From Candidatus Wildermuthbacteria bacterium RIFOXYD1_FULL_50_12 (lineage in GTDB: Bacteria > Patescibacteriota > Minisyncoccia > Minisyncoccales > UBA10102), in assembly GCA_001825035.1 (NCBI GenBank), contig MHUO01000009.1, positions 78,176 to 116,484 on the forward strand: a stretch of DNA of 38,309 bases, written 5' to 3'. The notes beneath the pieces are model-generated. The model searched no databases. It worked only from the letters and a program-made list of their open reading frames with translations, and was not told where the DNA came from. Positions within the stretch are counted from its first letter, which is position 1. Each line of letters opens with the position of its first letter. The position numbers were made by a program, and so were the translations under genes. Shown here piece by piece: positions 13,454 to 23,054 of the stretch.

Positions 13454-15012
13454 TGCTCCAAGAATTCCACAAACATTTGAAAAGGCACTTCAATAAGGAA
13501 GTTCAGCGCGAGGAGAAATACGTTGTATCTAACGAGCTGCCCGGAAAGCCATCTGCCAACCTGAATCATCGGCAGGGAAAAAATATCAAAGAGGTTATAC
13601 AAAAATCCTTCCCGCGCGGGCTCCACCATCAATTCTCGTGCCTGCTGACGGATTTTCGTTCCGGCAAACAGCACCAAGGAAAGGAACATCAGAAAGATCG
13701 CGATGGAAAAAGGCGAGAACTGAAGCTCCTGCAGGCCCCATATGAGAACTCCAAAGGAAATGAGGAAGCTCAAAAGATAGAAACCGTACACGATGCTCGC
13801 CACCAAACCGGTTTTTCTGCGCGGCGGAAAAATTTTATAAGGTTCCATTCGCTGGCGCGGTTGAATAATTTTGATAACCTCCATCATCACGCGTTCGAAA
13901 TTGCGCTGCGAGCTTGTTTGCGCGGTGACAACCAGTCCGAGCATTAAAAAGGAGGGGACGGCGATGCTCAGGGCAATTGCAAGATAATTGACACCCGCTT
14001 GCAGATACCGTTCTACCGGAATTTCAATAAGAAACGCGATCAGCACTTTCGTAATGAACACCGACAAGACGCTGTACAAGGCCGCCCTGCCAATGCGCCT
14101 TTTTAGGCGCGCGTGCCGCCCATTGTAAGAATGCCGAATCGCTTCTTCAAAAGCGGGAGGATTATCCGCAAGCTCCGGGAAGCGCGCACTATCGTCGCTC
14201 AAAATATCGTGCAGGATAAGATACGGGGTGTCGTACTTTTCTGCGAGCTGGTAGAACCGCTCCCGATAAGGATGGGCAAGAATTTTCTGGATATTTTGGC
14301 GTAAAACCTCAAGATGATCTCCCACATAGGCAAGCGTTTCTTCTGTTGGGGTTTTCCAATCGGGATAAAACTTTTCCAAAATGTGATAGGCAATAGTGAC
14401 GGCATCCAGCTTAAACAGTGCTCTTTGCACCGCCACATAGATTTGAAGTTTCTTTTCCCCTTCGGCAAGAGGTCTCTCCGTTTCCTGTTTTCGGGCGATA
14501 AGCTGAGTGCGATTCTCCAAGTCCTCCGTCATCAGCTCAATGAGCGCGTGTTCGCGCCGCGGTAAAGAGAGTGTTTCTTCAATTTCTACTGCAGCTATGG
14601 AAAAGAGCCAATCCGTTGAATCTTTCCCATTTCTTTGCTGCCTTTCCCAAAAACGTTCTGCGACGAACACGTACTTTTGAATAATGGCCTGGATTTCGTC
14701 AACCTGATCAAAGGAAATTCGATTGTTCGGGAAATGACCTCCGCGTACGAGTTCTGCAAGAAAATTCTCGGCAAAATCCTCGCGGACTTTCTGGATGGCC
14801 AAGCGGCGTTTCAGAATGCGCTCAATCGCGGTCTTGCGGAGCAAATGTTCTCCTCTCCAATCCACGATTTCGCGGAGTTTTTCGTAAAACGAAGCGACGC
14901 GGGCGGCTACTTCGTCCACGGAAATCACCTCCTCTTCCTCGCGGAACTCGAATTGTTTTCGCCAGCTGTCGTATTTTTCAATAAGTTTTTGCACTCCTTG
15001 GGAAATAATCAT
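13411..15012 (-). CDS. Conserved membrane protein of unknown function (helical N-terminal half, several C-terminal TM helices)
   Basis: 533-aa uninterrupted ORF in the thrS-miaA operon; TM segments such as LLSFLISFGVLIWGL and FSIAIFLMFLSLVLFAG. Confidence 0.8.
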   Translation of the reverse strand: MIISQGVQKLIEKYDSWRKQFEFREEEEVISVDEVAARVASFYEKLREIVDWRGEHLLRKTAIERILKRRLAIQKVREDFAENFLAELVRGGHFPNNRISFDQVDEIQAIIQKYVFVAERFWERQQRNGKDSTDWLFSIAAVEIEETLSLPRREHALIELMTEDLENRTQLIARKQETERPLAEGEKKLQIYVAVQRALFKLDAVTIAYHILEKFYPDWKTPTEETLAYVGDHLEVLRQNIQKILAHPYRERFYQLAEKYDTPYLILHDILSDDSARFPELADNPPAFEEAIRHSYNGRHARLKRRIGRAALYSVLSVFITKVLIAFLIEIPVERYLQAGVNYLAIALSIAVPSFLMLGLVVTAQTSSQRNFERVMMEVIKIIQPRQRMEPYKIFPPRRKTGLVASIVYGFYLLSFLISFGVLIWGLQELQFSPFSIAIFLMFLSLVLFAGTKIRQQARELMVEPAREGFLYNLFDIFSLPMIQVGRWLSGQLVRYNVFLLALNFLIEVPFQMFVEFLEQWRGLLKEKKEEIH

Positions 15013-15031
15013 ACGAGTGAAAGCTCAAATC

Positions 15032-16849
15032 TCAAAGATTTTTTATATGCTCTTCGAATTGCTCCAGTTTCATTGCGCCAATGTCGCCTTTCCCGCGTTC
15101 GCGTACACTCACGGTGTCGTCGACCATTTCTTTTTCGCCCACGATCACAAGATACGGAATTTTCATTGTTTCTCCTTCACGAATGCGTTTGCTCAATGTT
15201 TCTTGAGCGTCGTCCACTTTCACCCGCATATTTTTGTTGTGGGAAAGCAGCTTTGCGCGTACGCGCTCGGCGTACTCTGAAAACTTGACGGATAAAGGCA
15301 GAATCTGTATTTGCACTGGAGCGAGCCAAAACGGGAAAGCGCCCGCATATTGTTCAATGAGGAAAGCGACGAAACGTTCGTGAGAACCCAGTGGAGCCCG
15401 ATGGATAACGTATACGGGCTTTTCTTTTCCGTCTTTATCTTTGTACACAAGGTTGAATCTACTGGCGGCAAAGAAATCAAGCTGGTTGGTGGAGGCGGTT
15501 TCTTCTCTTCCGATGACGCTTCTAATCTGAAAGTCCACCTTTGGCCCGTAAAACGCTGCCTCTCCCTCGACTTCCTGGTAGGGGAGCCCGGATTTTTTCA
15601 TGGCGCTCCGGACAATCTCAACCGCCTCTTTCCATTCTTTAGGAACGCCCGCGTATTTTTTCTTGTCTTTTGCGGGCAGACCTGCCTGCCGGTCAGGCAG
15701 GGAGAGCCGCATGTAAAAATCCTGAATGCCGAACACTTCCTTATACCAAAATTCATGAAGCCGCATGACATTCAAGAACTCTTCTTCTGCCTGTTCTTTG
15801 GAACAGTAAATGTGCGCGTCGTTTTGGGTAAACCCTCGCACCCGAAGAAGTCCGGCAAGGGTGCCGGAGCGCTCATATCGGTACACAGTTCCGTACTCTG
15901 CGTAACGAATGGGCAGCTCCCGCCAGCTGTGGGGATAAGCTTTATACACCATATGCGTGTGCGGGCAGTTCATTGCTTTGAGATAATAAGTTCCGTCGTC
16001 CAGCTTCATTGGCGGATACATGCTTTCGGAGTAATAAGGGATATGTCCCGACATTTTGTAGAGGATGTCCCTCGCAATATGCGGAGTTGACACGCGCTCG
16101 TACCCCCACTGCCGCTCCACTTCTTTTGCCCGTTTTTCAATTTCTTCGCGGATAATAGTGCCGGCTGGCAACCAAAGCGGAAGTCCCGGCCCCACTTCTT
16201 CTGCAAACGTAAAAAGTTTCAAGCGTTCACCCAATATGCGGTGATCCCGTTTCTTTGCTTCTTCCTGCTGCCAAAGATATTGCTCAAGGTTTTTTCCCGT
16301 CTGGAATGCGGCGCCATACACGCGCGTAAGCATGGGGTTTTTCTCGTCGCCTCGCCAATAAGCACCCGCCACGTGGGTGAGTTTAAAAGCGTCCAGCGGA
16401 AGCTCTGAAGTATTTTTCACATGCCCGCCGCGGCATAAGTCCAAAAATACGTCACCAGTGTAAACCACCCCAACCTTAGTCAATTTTGAATTTGTTTGGG
16501 ATTTAACGAGATCTCGTATGAGTTCAAGCTTATAGGGTTGTTTTTCCTTCTTGTAGTATGTCGCAGCTTTTGCCACCGGCCAGAGTTCTTTTTTGAAGGG
16601 AAGATTCTGTTTGACGATTGTGCGCATTTCAGCTTCTATCTTTGGCAAATCCTCTTCCGTTATAAATTTCCCCGCCTTCGCTAAAGCTTCGGCGGGCAAG
16701 GCAAAGTCGTAATAAAATCCGTTTTCAATCACGGGCCCAATTCCTAATTCTGCTTTAGGATATCGGCTCTTCACGGCCGCAGCCAAAATATGCGCGAAGG
16801 AATGCCGTATATGCTCACTATCGGAGGAAATTTGCTTTGCTGATGCCAT
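15032..16849 (-). CDS. thrS: Threonine-tRNA ligase, apparently without an N-terminal TGS domain
   Basis: HIRHSFAHILAAAVKSRYPKAELGIGPVIENGFYYDF, MSGHIPYYSESMYPPMKLDDGTYYLKAMNCPHTHMVY, GLLRVRGFTQNDAHIYC. Start at MASAKQIS. Confidence 0.94.
   Translation of the reverse strand: MASAKQISSDSEHIRHSFAHILAAAVKSRYPKAELGIGPVIENGFYYDFALPAEALAKAGKFITEEDLPKIEAEMRTIVKQNLPFKKELWPVAKAATYYKKEKQPYKLELIRDLVKSQTNSKLTKVGVVYTGDVFLDLCRGGHVKNTSELPLDAFKLTHVAGAYWRGDEKNPMLTRVYGAAFQTGKNLEQYLWQQEEAKKRDHRILGERLKLFTFAEEVGPGLPLWLPAGTIIREEIEKRAKEVERQWGYERVSTPHIARDILYKMSGHIPYYSESMYPPMKLDDGTYYLKAMNCPHTHMVYKAYPHSWRELPIRYAEYGTVYRYERSGTLAGLLRVRGFTQNDAHIYCSKEQAEEEFLNVMRLHEFWYKEVFGIQDFYMRLSLPDRQAGLPAKDKKKYAGVPKEWKEAVEIVRSAMKKSGLPYQEVEGEAAFYGPKVDFQIRSVIGREETASTNQLDFFAASRFNLVYKDKDGKEKPVYVIHRAPLGSHERFVAFLIEQYAGAFPFWLAPVQIQILPLSVKFSEYAERVRAKLLSHNKNMRVKVDDAQETLSKRIREGETMKIPYLVIVGEKEMVDDTVSVRERGKGDIGAMKLEQFEEHIKNL
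15681..15701. repeat. Palindromic element inside thrS
   Basis: CCTGCCTG-ccggt-CAGGCAGG. Confidence 0.85.
16671..16696. repeat. Second palindromic element inside thrS
   Basis: CCCGCC-ttcgctaaagcttc-GGCGGG. Confidence 0.7.
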
Positions 16850-16909
16850 AAACTCAATTAAGCCACTATACCACAAAAGGGGAGTGGGGAGAAAGATCCC
16901 ATACAAGGA

Positions 16910-16938
16910 TTGACACCCTTGCTGAAAATGGCTATACT
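16910..16938 (+). promoter_or_regulatory. Consensus sigma70-type promoter of a monocistronic small ORF
   Basis: TTGACA (16910-16915), 17-bp spacer, TATACT (16933-16938). Confidence 0.8.
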
Positions 16939-16982
16939 ATCGCAATCGGCAGCCGCCGAAATTTGTATACGAGGAGTGTGCC

Positions 16983-17180
16983 ATGGAGGGCGACCACCGC
17001 GTTAGCTTTCGTTTCACTACGACGCGAGGCATCGTGGAAGGGGAAGGTACCCTTATCGGCCAAGGACCTGCCGGGGGCGCCATAATCCCCAGTGGCACTC
17101 ATACAGTTCTTTCCATCAAGCACGGGGGGTTTGAAATCCTCCCCGATCAACAGCCGAGCGTCAACCAGGATAATCAGTAG
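16983..17180 (+). CDS. Small uncharacterised protein (65 aa)
   Basis: Own consensus promoter, SD-like gaggagtg, ATG, and a terminator downstream. MEGDHRVSFRFTTTRGIVEGEGTLIGQGPAGGAIIPSGTHTVLSIKHGGFEILPDQQPSVNQDNQ. Confidence 0.6.
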   Translation: MEGDHRVSFRFTTTRGIVEGEGTLIGQGPAGGAIIPSGTHTVLSIKHGGFEILPDQQPSVNQDNQ

Positions 17181-17206
17181 ATTGCTGTCCTGGGATAGCG
17201 CACGGC

Positions 17207-17245
17207 ACCCCCGGAGAGCTCACGCTCACCGGGGGTTCTGATTTT
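17207..17245 (+). terminator. Intrinsic-terminator-like hairpin after the 65-aa ORF
   Basis: ACCCCCGG (17207-17214) / CCGGGGGT (17229-17236), inner GAGC/GCTC, then tctgatttt. Confidence 0.6.
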
Positions 17246-17252
17246 AATATCG

Positions 17253-20200
17253 TCAAGCCGTGAGAATCTCTTCGATTTCTTCGGCGAGGAATTTTTTTTC
17301 ACCGCCCCGATGGTCAAGACGTCCGGTTATAAATACGATTTTGTTTTCCTGTAAAGCCGAAGGATATCGCTCAATCACGGACGGAAATACCACCACCTCA
17401 ATCCGATCCGTTAAATCCTCCACTCTCATAAACAGCATGGGTTTTCCCGCCTTGGTGACAATTCGCTTTACCGATGAAATAATGCCCCCGATGCGCAAGC
17501 GCTCCCGCTGCCGGCTAAACTGAAACTTATAGCGCGTATTGTGAATCTCCTGCACCGCTTCTTCCAAAGACCGAATTGCAAGCGCTCTGCTTTCCAAGAT
17601 GTTTTTAATTCCTTTGAGCGGGTGCGAAGTTACGTAGAGACCGAGCAGTTCTTTTTCCCACGAAAGCATTTCGGTTTCTTTCGCGGGTTCCGCCGCCTCC
17701 AGCGCAAATGACGTTTTCTCTGAAGGCGCAAAGTGGGCGTCAAACAGCCCTTTCTGACCGTTCGTTTTGTTCTTTTGGTTCTCCCGCGCAATGCCAAGCA
17801 GGCGCTCCATGTTGTGAAGCAGCTGGTTTCGCTCGCCGAACTGGTCAAATACGCCGGCCTTTATCATGCTCTCCATTGATTTTTTATTGAGGTCTTTGGT
17901 CGCCACGCGCGAGACAAAATCGTGAATAGAGAGATAGGGGCCGTGCTCCTTGCGTTCCTGGATAATGGAGGCAACGATTCCTTCGCCAACATTTTTAATA
18001 GCGAGTAAACCAAAGCGGATTTGCTTTTTTTCGGGTACAACGGAAAAAAAGGCGAAGCTTTCGTTCACATCAGGAGGCAGCACCTCAATGCCCATTTTTC
18101 TTGTTTCCTCAATCAGGAACGCAGTGCGCTCCACATCGGCTCTTTCAGAAGTGAGCAAGGCCGACATAAACTCCAAGGGATAATTTGCCTTGAGCCACGC
18201 GGTTTGATAGGCGATGGTGGCATAGCACGCGGCATGACTTCTGTTGAAACCATAACTTGCGAAGGGCTCAATAAAATCAAACACTTTCTCTGCAATTTTC
18301 TTTGAAGTTCCGTTCGCTATCGCCCGCTCGACAAATTTCGCCTTTTGCTCCTCCAAGAGTCCTTTTATTTTCTTTCCAATTGCTTTGCGCAAAATGTCCG
18401 CCTCTCCGTAAGAAAACCCTGCCAAATCTCGCGCCACCTGAAGAATCTGTTCTTGATACACGGCGATCCCGTAGGTATTTCTCAAAATGGGTTCAAGCTT
18501 TGGGTGGAGATATACAATTTCTTTTTTTCCTGCTTTTCGTGCAATGTAGTCGGGAATAAGCTCCATGGGCCCCGGGCGATACAGGGCCACCATTGCAATA
18601 ATGTCTTCAAACGCGGAGGGCTTTAATTCCCGGAGATATCGGCGCATGCCACCGCTCTCCAGCTGAAACACGCCCGTGGTATCTCCCTGACGCAGCAGTG
18701 TATATACCTTTGGATCGTCCAAAGGAACTGCATCAATGTCAATGTTTTTTCCGTGAATGGCGTATATGCGCTTGAGCGTCTCCTCAATAATCGTCAGGTT
18801 CTTCAACCCCAAAAAGTCCATTTTCAAAAGCCCGATATCTTCAACGCTGTGCATTTCGTATTGCGTCACAATGGAGACATCGTTTTGCGTGGGATGCTGA
18901 AGAGGGACGCGCTCATCCAACGGATCTGAAGAAATCACCACGCCGCAGGCATGCGTGGAAGCGTGACGCGCCACGCCTTCCAACTTTTTCCCCAAGTCAA
19001 TCAGACGTTTTGCCTGCTCATCGCTTTCGTATAACTGCCGAAAGTCGTCCACCTGTTCTAAGCTTTGAGCAAGCGAATAGCCAAAAGGAATAAGCTTTGC
19101 CACGCGGTCGCAATATCCATACTCATATCCCAAGGCGCGACCCACGTCGCGCACCACGGCGCGCGAAGCCATGGTGCCAAAGGTAATAATCTGCGCCACG
19201 CGGTCGCGGCCGTATTTTTGGGCGACATATTCAATAACCTCGTCTCGCCTTGTGTCGGCAAAATCCAAATCAATGTCGGGCCGAGAAACGCGCTCCGGAT
19301 TCAAAAATCGCTCAAACAAAAGATTATACCGAAGTGGATCAACGTTTGTGATCTTTAACAAATACGCCACAAGGGAGCCCGCCGCAGACCCTCTGCCGGG
19401 CCCCACCACAATGCGATTTTGCTTTGCCCAATTCACAAAATCTTGCACGATAAGGAAATAAGCCGCGAATCCGGTCTGGCGAATCACGTCGAGCTCGTAT
19501 CCCAGCCGATCTCGCGCCTCCTTTGAGTCCTTATACTGTGGCTTTGCTTCCAGCCCGGCCAAGCAAAGTTCGCGGAGATATTCATCGGCTGTTTTCCCTT
19601 CGGGCAGAGGAAATTCGGGCAAAAGGTTTTTATGGAGTTCAAGCTCCGCGTTGCAGGCGGCGGCTATCTTTTGCGTGTTTTCCAAGGCCTCTGGAATATC
19701 TGAAAAGAGCTCCGTCATCTCTTGAGCGCTCTTGAGAGAAAAATCTTCGCCTTTCATGGAAAGGCGCTCCGGATCATCTCGTTTTGCATTAGTATTAATG
19801 AGCATGAGCACATCCTGTGCTTCAGCGTCTTCTTTTCGCAGATAATGAGAATCGGCGGTCGCCACTACGGGGATTCCCGTAGTTTTTGAAATTTCAAGCA
19901 GCACTCCGTTCACTTTTGTCTGCTCTGAAATATTAGGATGTCTCTGGAGTTCCAAATAAAAATTCCCCCTGCCGAACATTTTTTCATAGTTGAGTGCAGC
20001 GTTTCGCGCCTCTTCCATTTTGTTGGCAAGGATGAGTTGGGAAATCTTTCCCGCTAAACACGCAGAAAGGGCAATGAGCCCCTCTGCGTGCTTGGCAAGG
20101 AGGGTCTCGTCAACGCGAGGTTTATAGTAAAACCCCTCCAGATGAGCCCGGGTAAGAAGCTTGATAAGGTTTTTGTAGCCCTGTGCGTTTTTGACGAGGA

Positions 20201-20474
20201 GAATGATGTGGTAAATGGTATCGTCCACGCCGGGGCGCTTGTCCAGCATGCCTTCGCGCGCCACATACATTTCACATCCCAAAATGGGTTTTATGCTCCT
20301 CTCCTTTGCCTTTTTGTAAAATTCCACAGCGCCGTATAAGTTGCCGTGATCTGTCAGAGCCACGGAATCCATACCGAGCTCCTGCACCCTATCCAAAAGC
20401 TGGTCTATTTTGGGAAGACCGTCCAACAACGAGTAGTGCGAATGGATATGGAGATGAGTGAATTTTCCGGGCAT
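17253..20474 (-). CDS. dnaE: DNA polymerase III subunit alpha
   Basis: PHP motifs (HLHIHSHYSLLDG, ALTDHGNLYGAVEFYKKA), VGPGRGSAAGSLVAYLLKIT, PDIDLDFADTRRDEVIEY, OB-fold near the C-terminus. Confidence 0.97.
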   Translation of the reverse strand: MPGKFTHLHIHSHYSLLDGLPKIDQLLDRVQELGMDSVALTDHGNLYGAVEFYKKAKERSIKPILGCEMYVAREGMLDKRPGVDDTIYHIILLVKNAQGYKNLIKLLTRAHLEGFYYKPRVDETLLAKHAEGLIALSACLAGKISQLILANKMEEARNAALNYEKMFGRGNFYLELQRHPNISEQTKVNGVLLEISKTTGIPVVATADSHYLRKEDAEAQDVLMLINTNAKRDDPERLSMKGEDFSLKSAQEMTELFSDIPEALENTQKIAAACNAELELHKNLLPEFPLPEGKTADEYLRELCLAGLEAKPQYKDSKEARDRLGYELDVIRQTGFAAYFLIVQDFVNWAKQNRIVVGPGRGSAAGSLVAYLLKITNVDPLRYNLLFERFLNPERVSRPDIDLDFADTRRDEVIEYVAQKYGRDRVAQIITFGTMASRAVVRDVGRALGYEYGYCDRVAKLIPFGYSLAQSLEQVDDFRQLYESDEQAKRLIDLGKKLEGVARHASTHACGVVISSDPLDERVPLQHPTQNDVSIVTQYEMHSVEDIGLLKMDFLGLKNLTIIEETLKRIYAIHGKNIDIDAVPLDDPKVYTLLRQGDTTGVFQLESGGMRRYLRELKPSAFEDIIAMVALYRPGPMELIPDYIARKAGKKEIVYLHPKLEPILRNTYGIAVYQEQILQVARDLAGFSYGEADILRKAIGKKIKGLLEEQKAKFVERAIANGTSKKIAEKVFDFIEPFASYGFNRSHAACYATIAYQTAWLKANYPLEFMSALLTSERADVERTAFLIEETRKMGIEVLPPDVNESFAFFSVVPEKKQIRFGLLAIKNVGEGIVASIIQERKEHGPYLSIHDFVSRVATKDLNKKSMESMIKAGVFDQFGERNQLLHNMERLLGIARENQKNKTNGQKGLFDAHFAPSEKTSFALEAAEPAKETEMLSWEKELLGLYVTSHPLKGIKNILESRALAIRSLEEAVQEIHNTRYKFQFSRQRERLRIGGIISSVKRIVTKAGKPMLFMRVEDLTDRIEVVVFPSVIERYPSALQENKIVFITGRLDHRGGEKKFLAEEIEEILTA

Positions 20475-20508
20475 TACTCAATTCTATCTCTTTTGCTACA
20501 ATATCTCA

Positions 20509-21114
20509 ATGCAGAAAATCGTCATAGGCATTGACGAAGTCGGAAGGGGCAGTTTGGCAGGACCGGTAGTGGCAGCCGCTTTTTGTATGGTGGGAAAGCC
20601 GCGGCTGCGCGCGATAGGGGATTTTGATTCCAAAAAACTTACGCCCAGATGGCGCGAAGATCTATACGAGATCCTTACTCGCCACCCGGATGTTGAATGG
20701 GGGATAGGGAAAGTTTCGGAAAGACAGATAGACAGGATAAACATTCTTCAAGCAACACGCCTTGCCATGCGCAAAGCATTCTTATCGCTGAGGCGCAAAC
20801 TCGTCAAAAGGGAAGTGAAGCCATCCCTTGTCATCGTAGATGGCCGTACGCTCCTTGACATCCCCGTTCCCCAAAGAGCACTCCCGCACGCAGACGCCAC
20901 GATATTTTTCTGCATGGCTTCATCCATCATTGCGAAGGTCACCCGCGACCGGCTTATGACGCGCTATCACAAGAAATATCCAAGGTACGGCTTTAACCGC
21001 CACAAAGGGTATGGAACGCCATACCATCTCCAGGCCCTCAAAAAATACGGCCCCTGCTCCATTCATCGGCTCTCTTTTACCCCTTGCAAACAAATGCAGG
21101 GAGTGATAAAGTAG
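20509..21114 (+). CDS. rnhB: Ribonuclease HII
   Basis: IGIDEVGRGSLAGPVVAAA, DSKKLTPRWRE, ASSIIAKVTRDRLM, YGFNRHKGYGTPYH. Confidence 0.95.
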   Translation: MQKIVIGIDEVGRGSLAGPVVAAAFCMVGKPRLRAIGDFDSKKLTPRWREDLYEILTRHPDVEWGIGKVSERQIDRINILQATRLAMRKAFLSLRRKLVKREVKPSLVIVDGRTLLDIPVPQRALPHADATIFFCMASSIIAKVTRDRLMTRYHKKYPRYGFNRHKGYGTPYHLQALKKYGPCSIHRLSFTPCKQMQGVIK

Positions 21115-21120
21115 GGAATC

Positions 21121-21411
21121 ATGGCAGTACCAAAGTGGCATCGGTCAAAGTCACGACAAGGGCAGAGAAGGATGCACATCTTCCTCAAAAGTCCCCGGCT
21201 GGCGGCTTGCAAAAAGTGCGGCAAGCCGGTTTTACCGCATACGCTTTGCGAGAACTGCGGAACATACCGCGGCAAGGAATTTATTGATGTGCTCGCCAAA
21301 CTCACAAAAAAAGAACGCAAACAAAAAGAAAAAGAATTGGCGGCGCAGGAAGCAGCCGCTCCGAGCGCGTCTAAAGAATTAAGTCCGGAGGCATTATCAA
21401 AAAATGGCTAG
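21121..21411 (+). CDS. rpmF: 50S ribosomal protein L32 with extended C-terminus
   Basis: MAVPKWHRSKSRQGQRRMH and zinc ribbon CKKCGKPVLPHTLCENCGTYRGKEFIDV. Confidence 0.92.
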   Translation: MAVPKWHRSKSRQGQRRMHIFLKSPRLAACKKCGKPVLPHTLCENCGTYRGKEFIDVLAKLTKKERKQKEKELAAQEAAAPSASKELSPEALSKNG

Positions 21412-21865
21412 TCGGCACCTCGCGCGTTCCATCGCGATGCAGTCCCTCTACGAATGGGATTTTTACAACAAGCAGACAGATCTATCTACTATCGTGGAAC
21501 GCAACATCAAAGAATTCGGCCCGGGACTGGAAGAAGGGAACAAGGACTTTGTGCGGCGCCTTGCCTCGGGCGTGAGCGAAAATCTGCAGTCGCTGAACGC
21601 CATTATTGAGAAAGCAGCTCCCGAATGGCCTCTAGGGCAAATTACCCTTGTGGATCGCAACGTCTTGCGCCTCGGTCTCTATGAGCTTATCTACGGCAAC
21701 AAAGAAGAGGTTCCTCCAAAAGTGGCAATCAACGAATCCATAGAGCTTGCCAAGAATTTCAGCGGCGAATCGTCTGGAAAATTTGTGAACGGCGTGCTCG
21801 GCACTGTGTTTAGAGAGTTAGAAACAACCGTAGCAGAAAACGATGGAGAACCTCACAAAGCTTGA
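21404..21865 (+). CDS. nusB: Transcription antitermination factor NusB
   Basis: SRHLARSIAMQSLYEWDF, DRNVLRLGLYELIY, PPKVAINESIELAKNFSGESSGKFVNGVLGTV. Confidence 0.95.
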   Translation: MASRHLARSIAMQSLYEWDFYNKQTDLSTIVERNIKEFGPGLEEGNKDFVRRLASGVSENLQSLNAIIEKAAPEWPLGQITLVDRNVLRLGLYELIYGNKEEVPPKVAINESIELAKNFSGESSGKFVNGVLGTVFRELETTVAENDGEPHKA

Positions 21866-22535
21866 AAACACGCTCATCATTTCCTTCCGCAGCAAATCCC
21901 TTTTACAGCAAGCGTTCGTTCATCGCTCCTATCTTAATGAAAATCGGGACCTTCATCTTGAGCACAACGAGCGCTTGGAATTTCTGGGGGATGCAGTGCT
22001 GGAACTCGTGGTTACCGAGCATTTATACCGGGAATATCCCGACAGAACCGAGGGTGAACTCACCGCATGGCGGGCGGCTCTCGTAAACAGCAAACGGCTC
22101 TCCTCCATTGGCCGCGAATTGCACTTCAACACCTATTTAATGCTCTCCCGCGGGGAAGCCAAAGAAGAGGGCAAGGCGAGAGATTATATTCTTGCAAATA
22201 CAGTAGAGGCCTTCATCGGAGCTCTATATCTTGACCAGGGCTTGAAATTTGCCGAAAAATTTATTACAACATATATACTCTCCAAGCTTCCAGAAGTCCT
22301 GCAAGATAAGCTCTTTGTGGACTCTAAATCCCGCTTTCAGGAGCTTGCGCAGGAAAAAGAAGGCATTACCCCCACATACATCGTGCTGAAGGAATGGGGG
22401 CCCGATCACGCCAAGCATTTCCGCATTGGGGTATATCTTGAAAAAGAGCTTGCGGCAGAAGGGGAGGGTTCTTCTAAACAAGAAGCAGAACAGGAAGCCG
22501 CCAAAAACGCCCTCACGGAAAAAAATTGGGAATAA
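21843..22535 (+). CDS. rnc: Ribonuclease III
   Basis: HRSYLNENRDLHLEHNERLEFLGDAVLELVVTEHLY, C-terminal dsRBD. Confidence 0.96.
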   Translation: MENLTKLENTLIISFRSKSLLQQAFVHRSYLNENRDLHLEHNERLEFLGDAVLELVVTEHLYREYPDRTEGELTAWRAALVNSKRLSSIGRELHFNTYLMLSRGEAKEEGKARDYILANTVEAFIGALYLDQGLKFAEKFITTYILSKLPEVLQDKLFVDSKSRFQELAQEKEGITPTYIVLKEWGPDHAKHFRIGVYLEKELAAEGEGSSKQEAEQEAAKNALTEKNWE

Positions 22536-22539
22536 AATT

Positions 22540-22980
22540 ATGCTTACGATTCGACTTTTCAGAGTAGGAAGAAAAAATCAACCGGCGTTTAAGATAGTGG
22601 TTACCGATAAAAGAAAATCCTCCACAAGAGGGCGTTTTGTGGAAGAGGTTGGGGTGTACAATCCCTTAACCAAGCAGCGCAATCTTAAGGGAGACCGCGT
22701 AAAATACTGGATATCGGTTGGTGCCAAACCTTCTCCCACGGTGCACAACATGCTCGTGGCAGATAAAATTGTGGAGGGTGCCAAAATCGCAAAACATAAA
22801 CTTCCCAAGAAAACCTCTGAAGGTGTCGCTCCTAAAGTAGCTGCCGTAGTGCCAGAACCCTCTCAAGCTGCTCCTGCGACAACGGAAGTCCCAGCCTCGC
22901 CATCAGGCGGGCAAGCCGAACCCGCCAAAAACCCGCCAGAGGCGGGTAATAAGGCGGGCGAGGAGCCCAAACAGCCATAA
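22540..22980 (+). CDS. rpsP: 30S ribosomal protein S16 with low-complexity C-terminal tail
   Basis: MLTIRLFRVGRKNQPAFKIVVTDKRKSSTRGRFVEEVGVYNPLTKQ; tail PASPSGGQAEPAKNPPEAGNKAGEEPKQP. Confidence 0.95.
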   Translation: MLTIRLFRVGRKNQPAFKIVVTDKRKSSTRGRFVEEVGVYNPLTKQRNLKGDRVKYWISVGAKPSPTVHNMLVADKIVEGAKIAKHKLPKKTSEGVAPKVAAVVPEPSQAAPATTEVPASPSGGQAEPAKNPPEAGNKAGEEPKQP

Positions 22981-23054
22981 GGACTTGACAAGGCGGTGTG
23001 CGATGATAAACTATTATAATTTTTACAGCATACGCACCTTCAAACGTGATGCGA

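Noticed and set aside
14635-15288. 217-aa plus-strand ORF opposite the membrane ORF and thrS
   Set aside because: Antisense to two convincing genes and without domain-like sequence.
15311-16090. 259-aa plus-strand ORF opposite thrS
   Set aside because: Entirely antisense to a strongly supported thrS; its sequence has no recognisable domain and looks like a codon-bias shadow ORF.
22985-23020. Consensus promoter TTGACA...TATAAT for the polyproline unit
   Set aside because: Both boxes are near perfect but separated by 24 bp (21 bp to TATTAT), so I do not claim it as a standard promoter.
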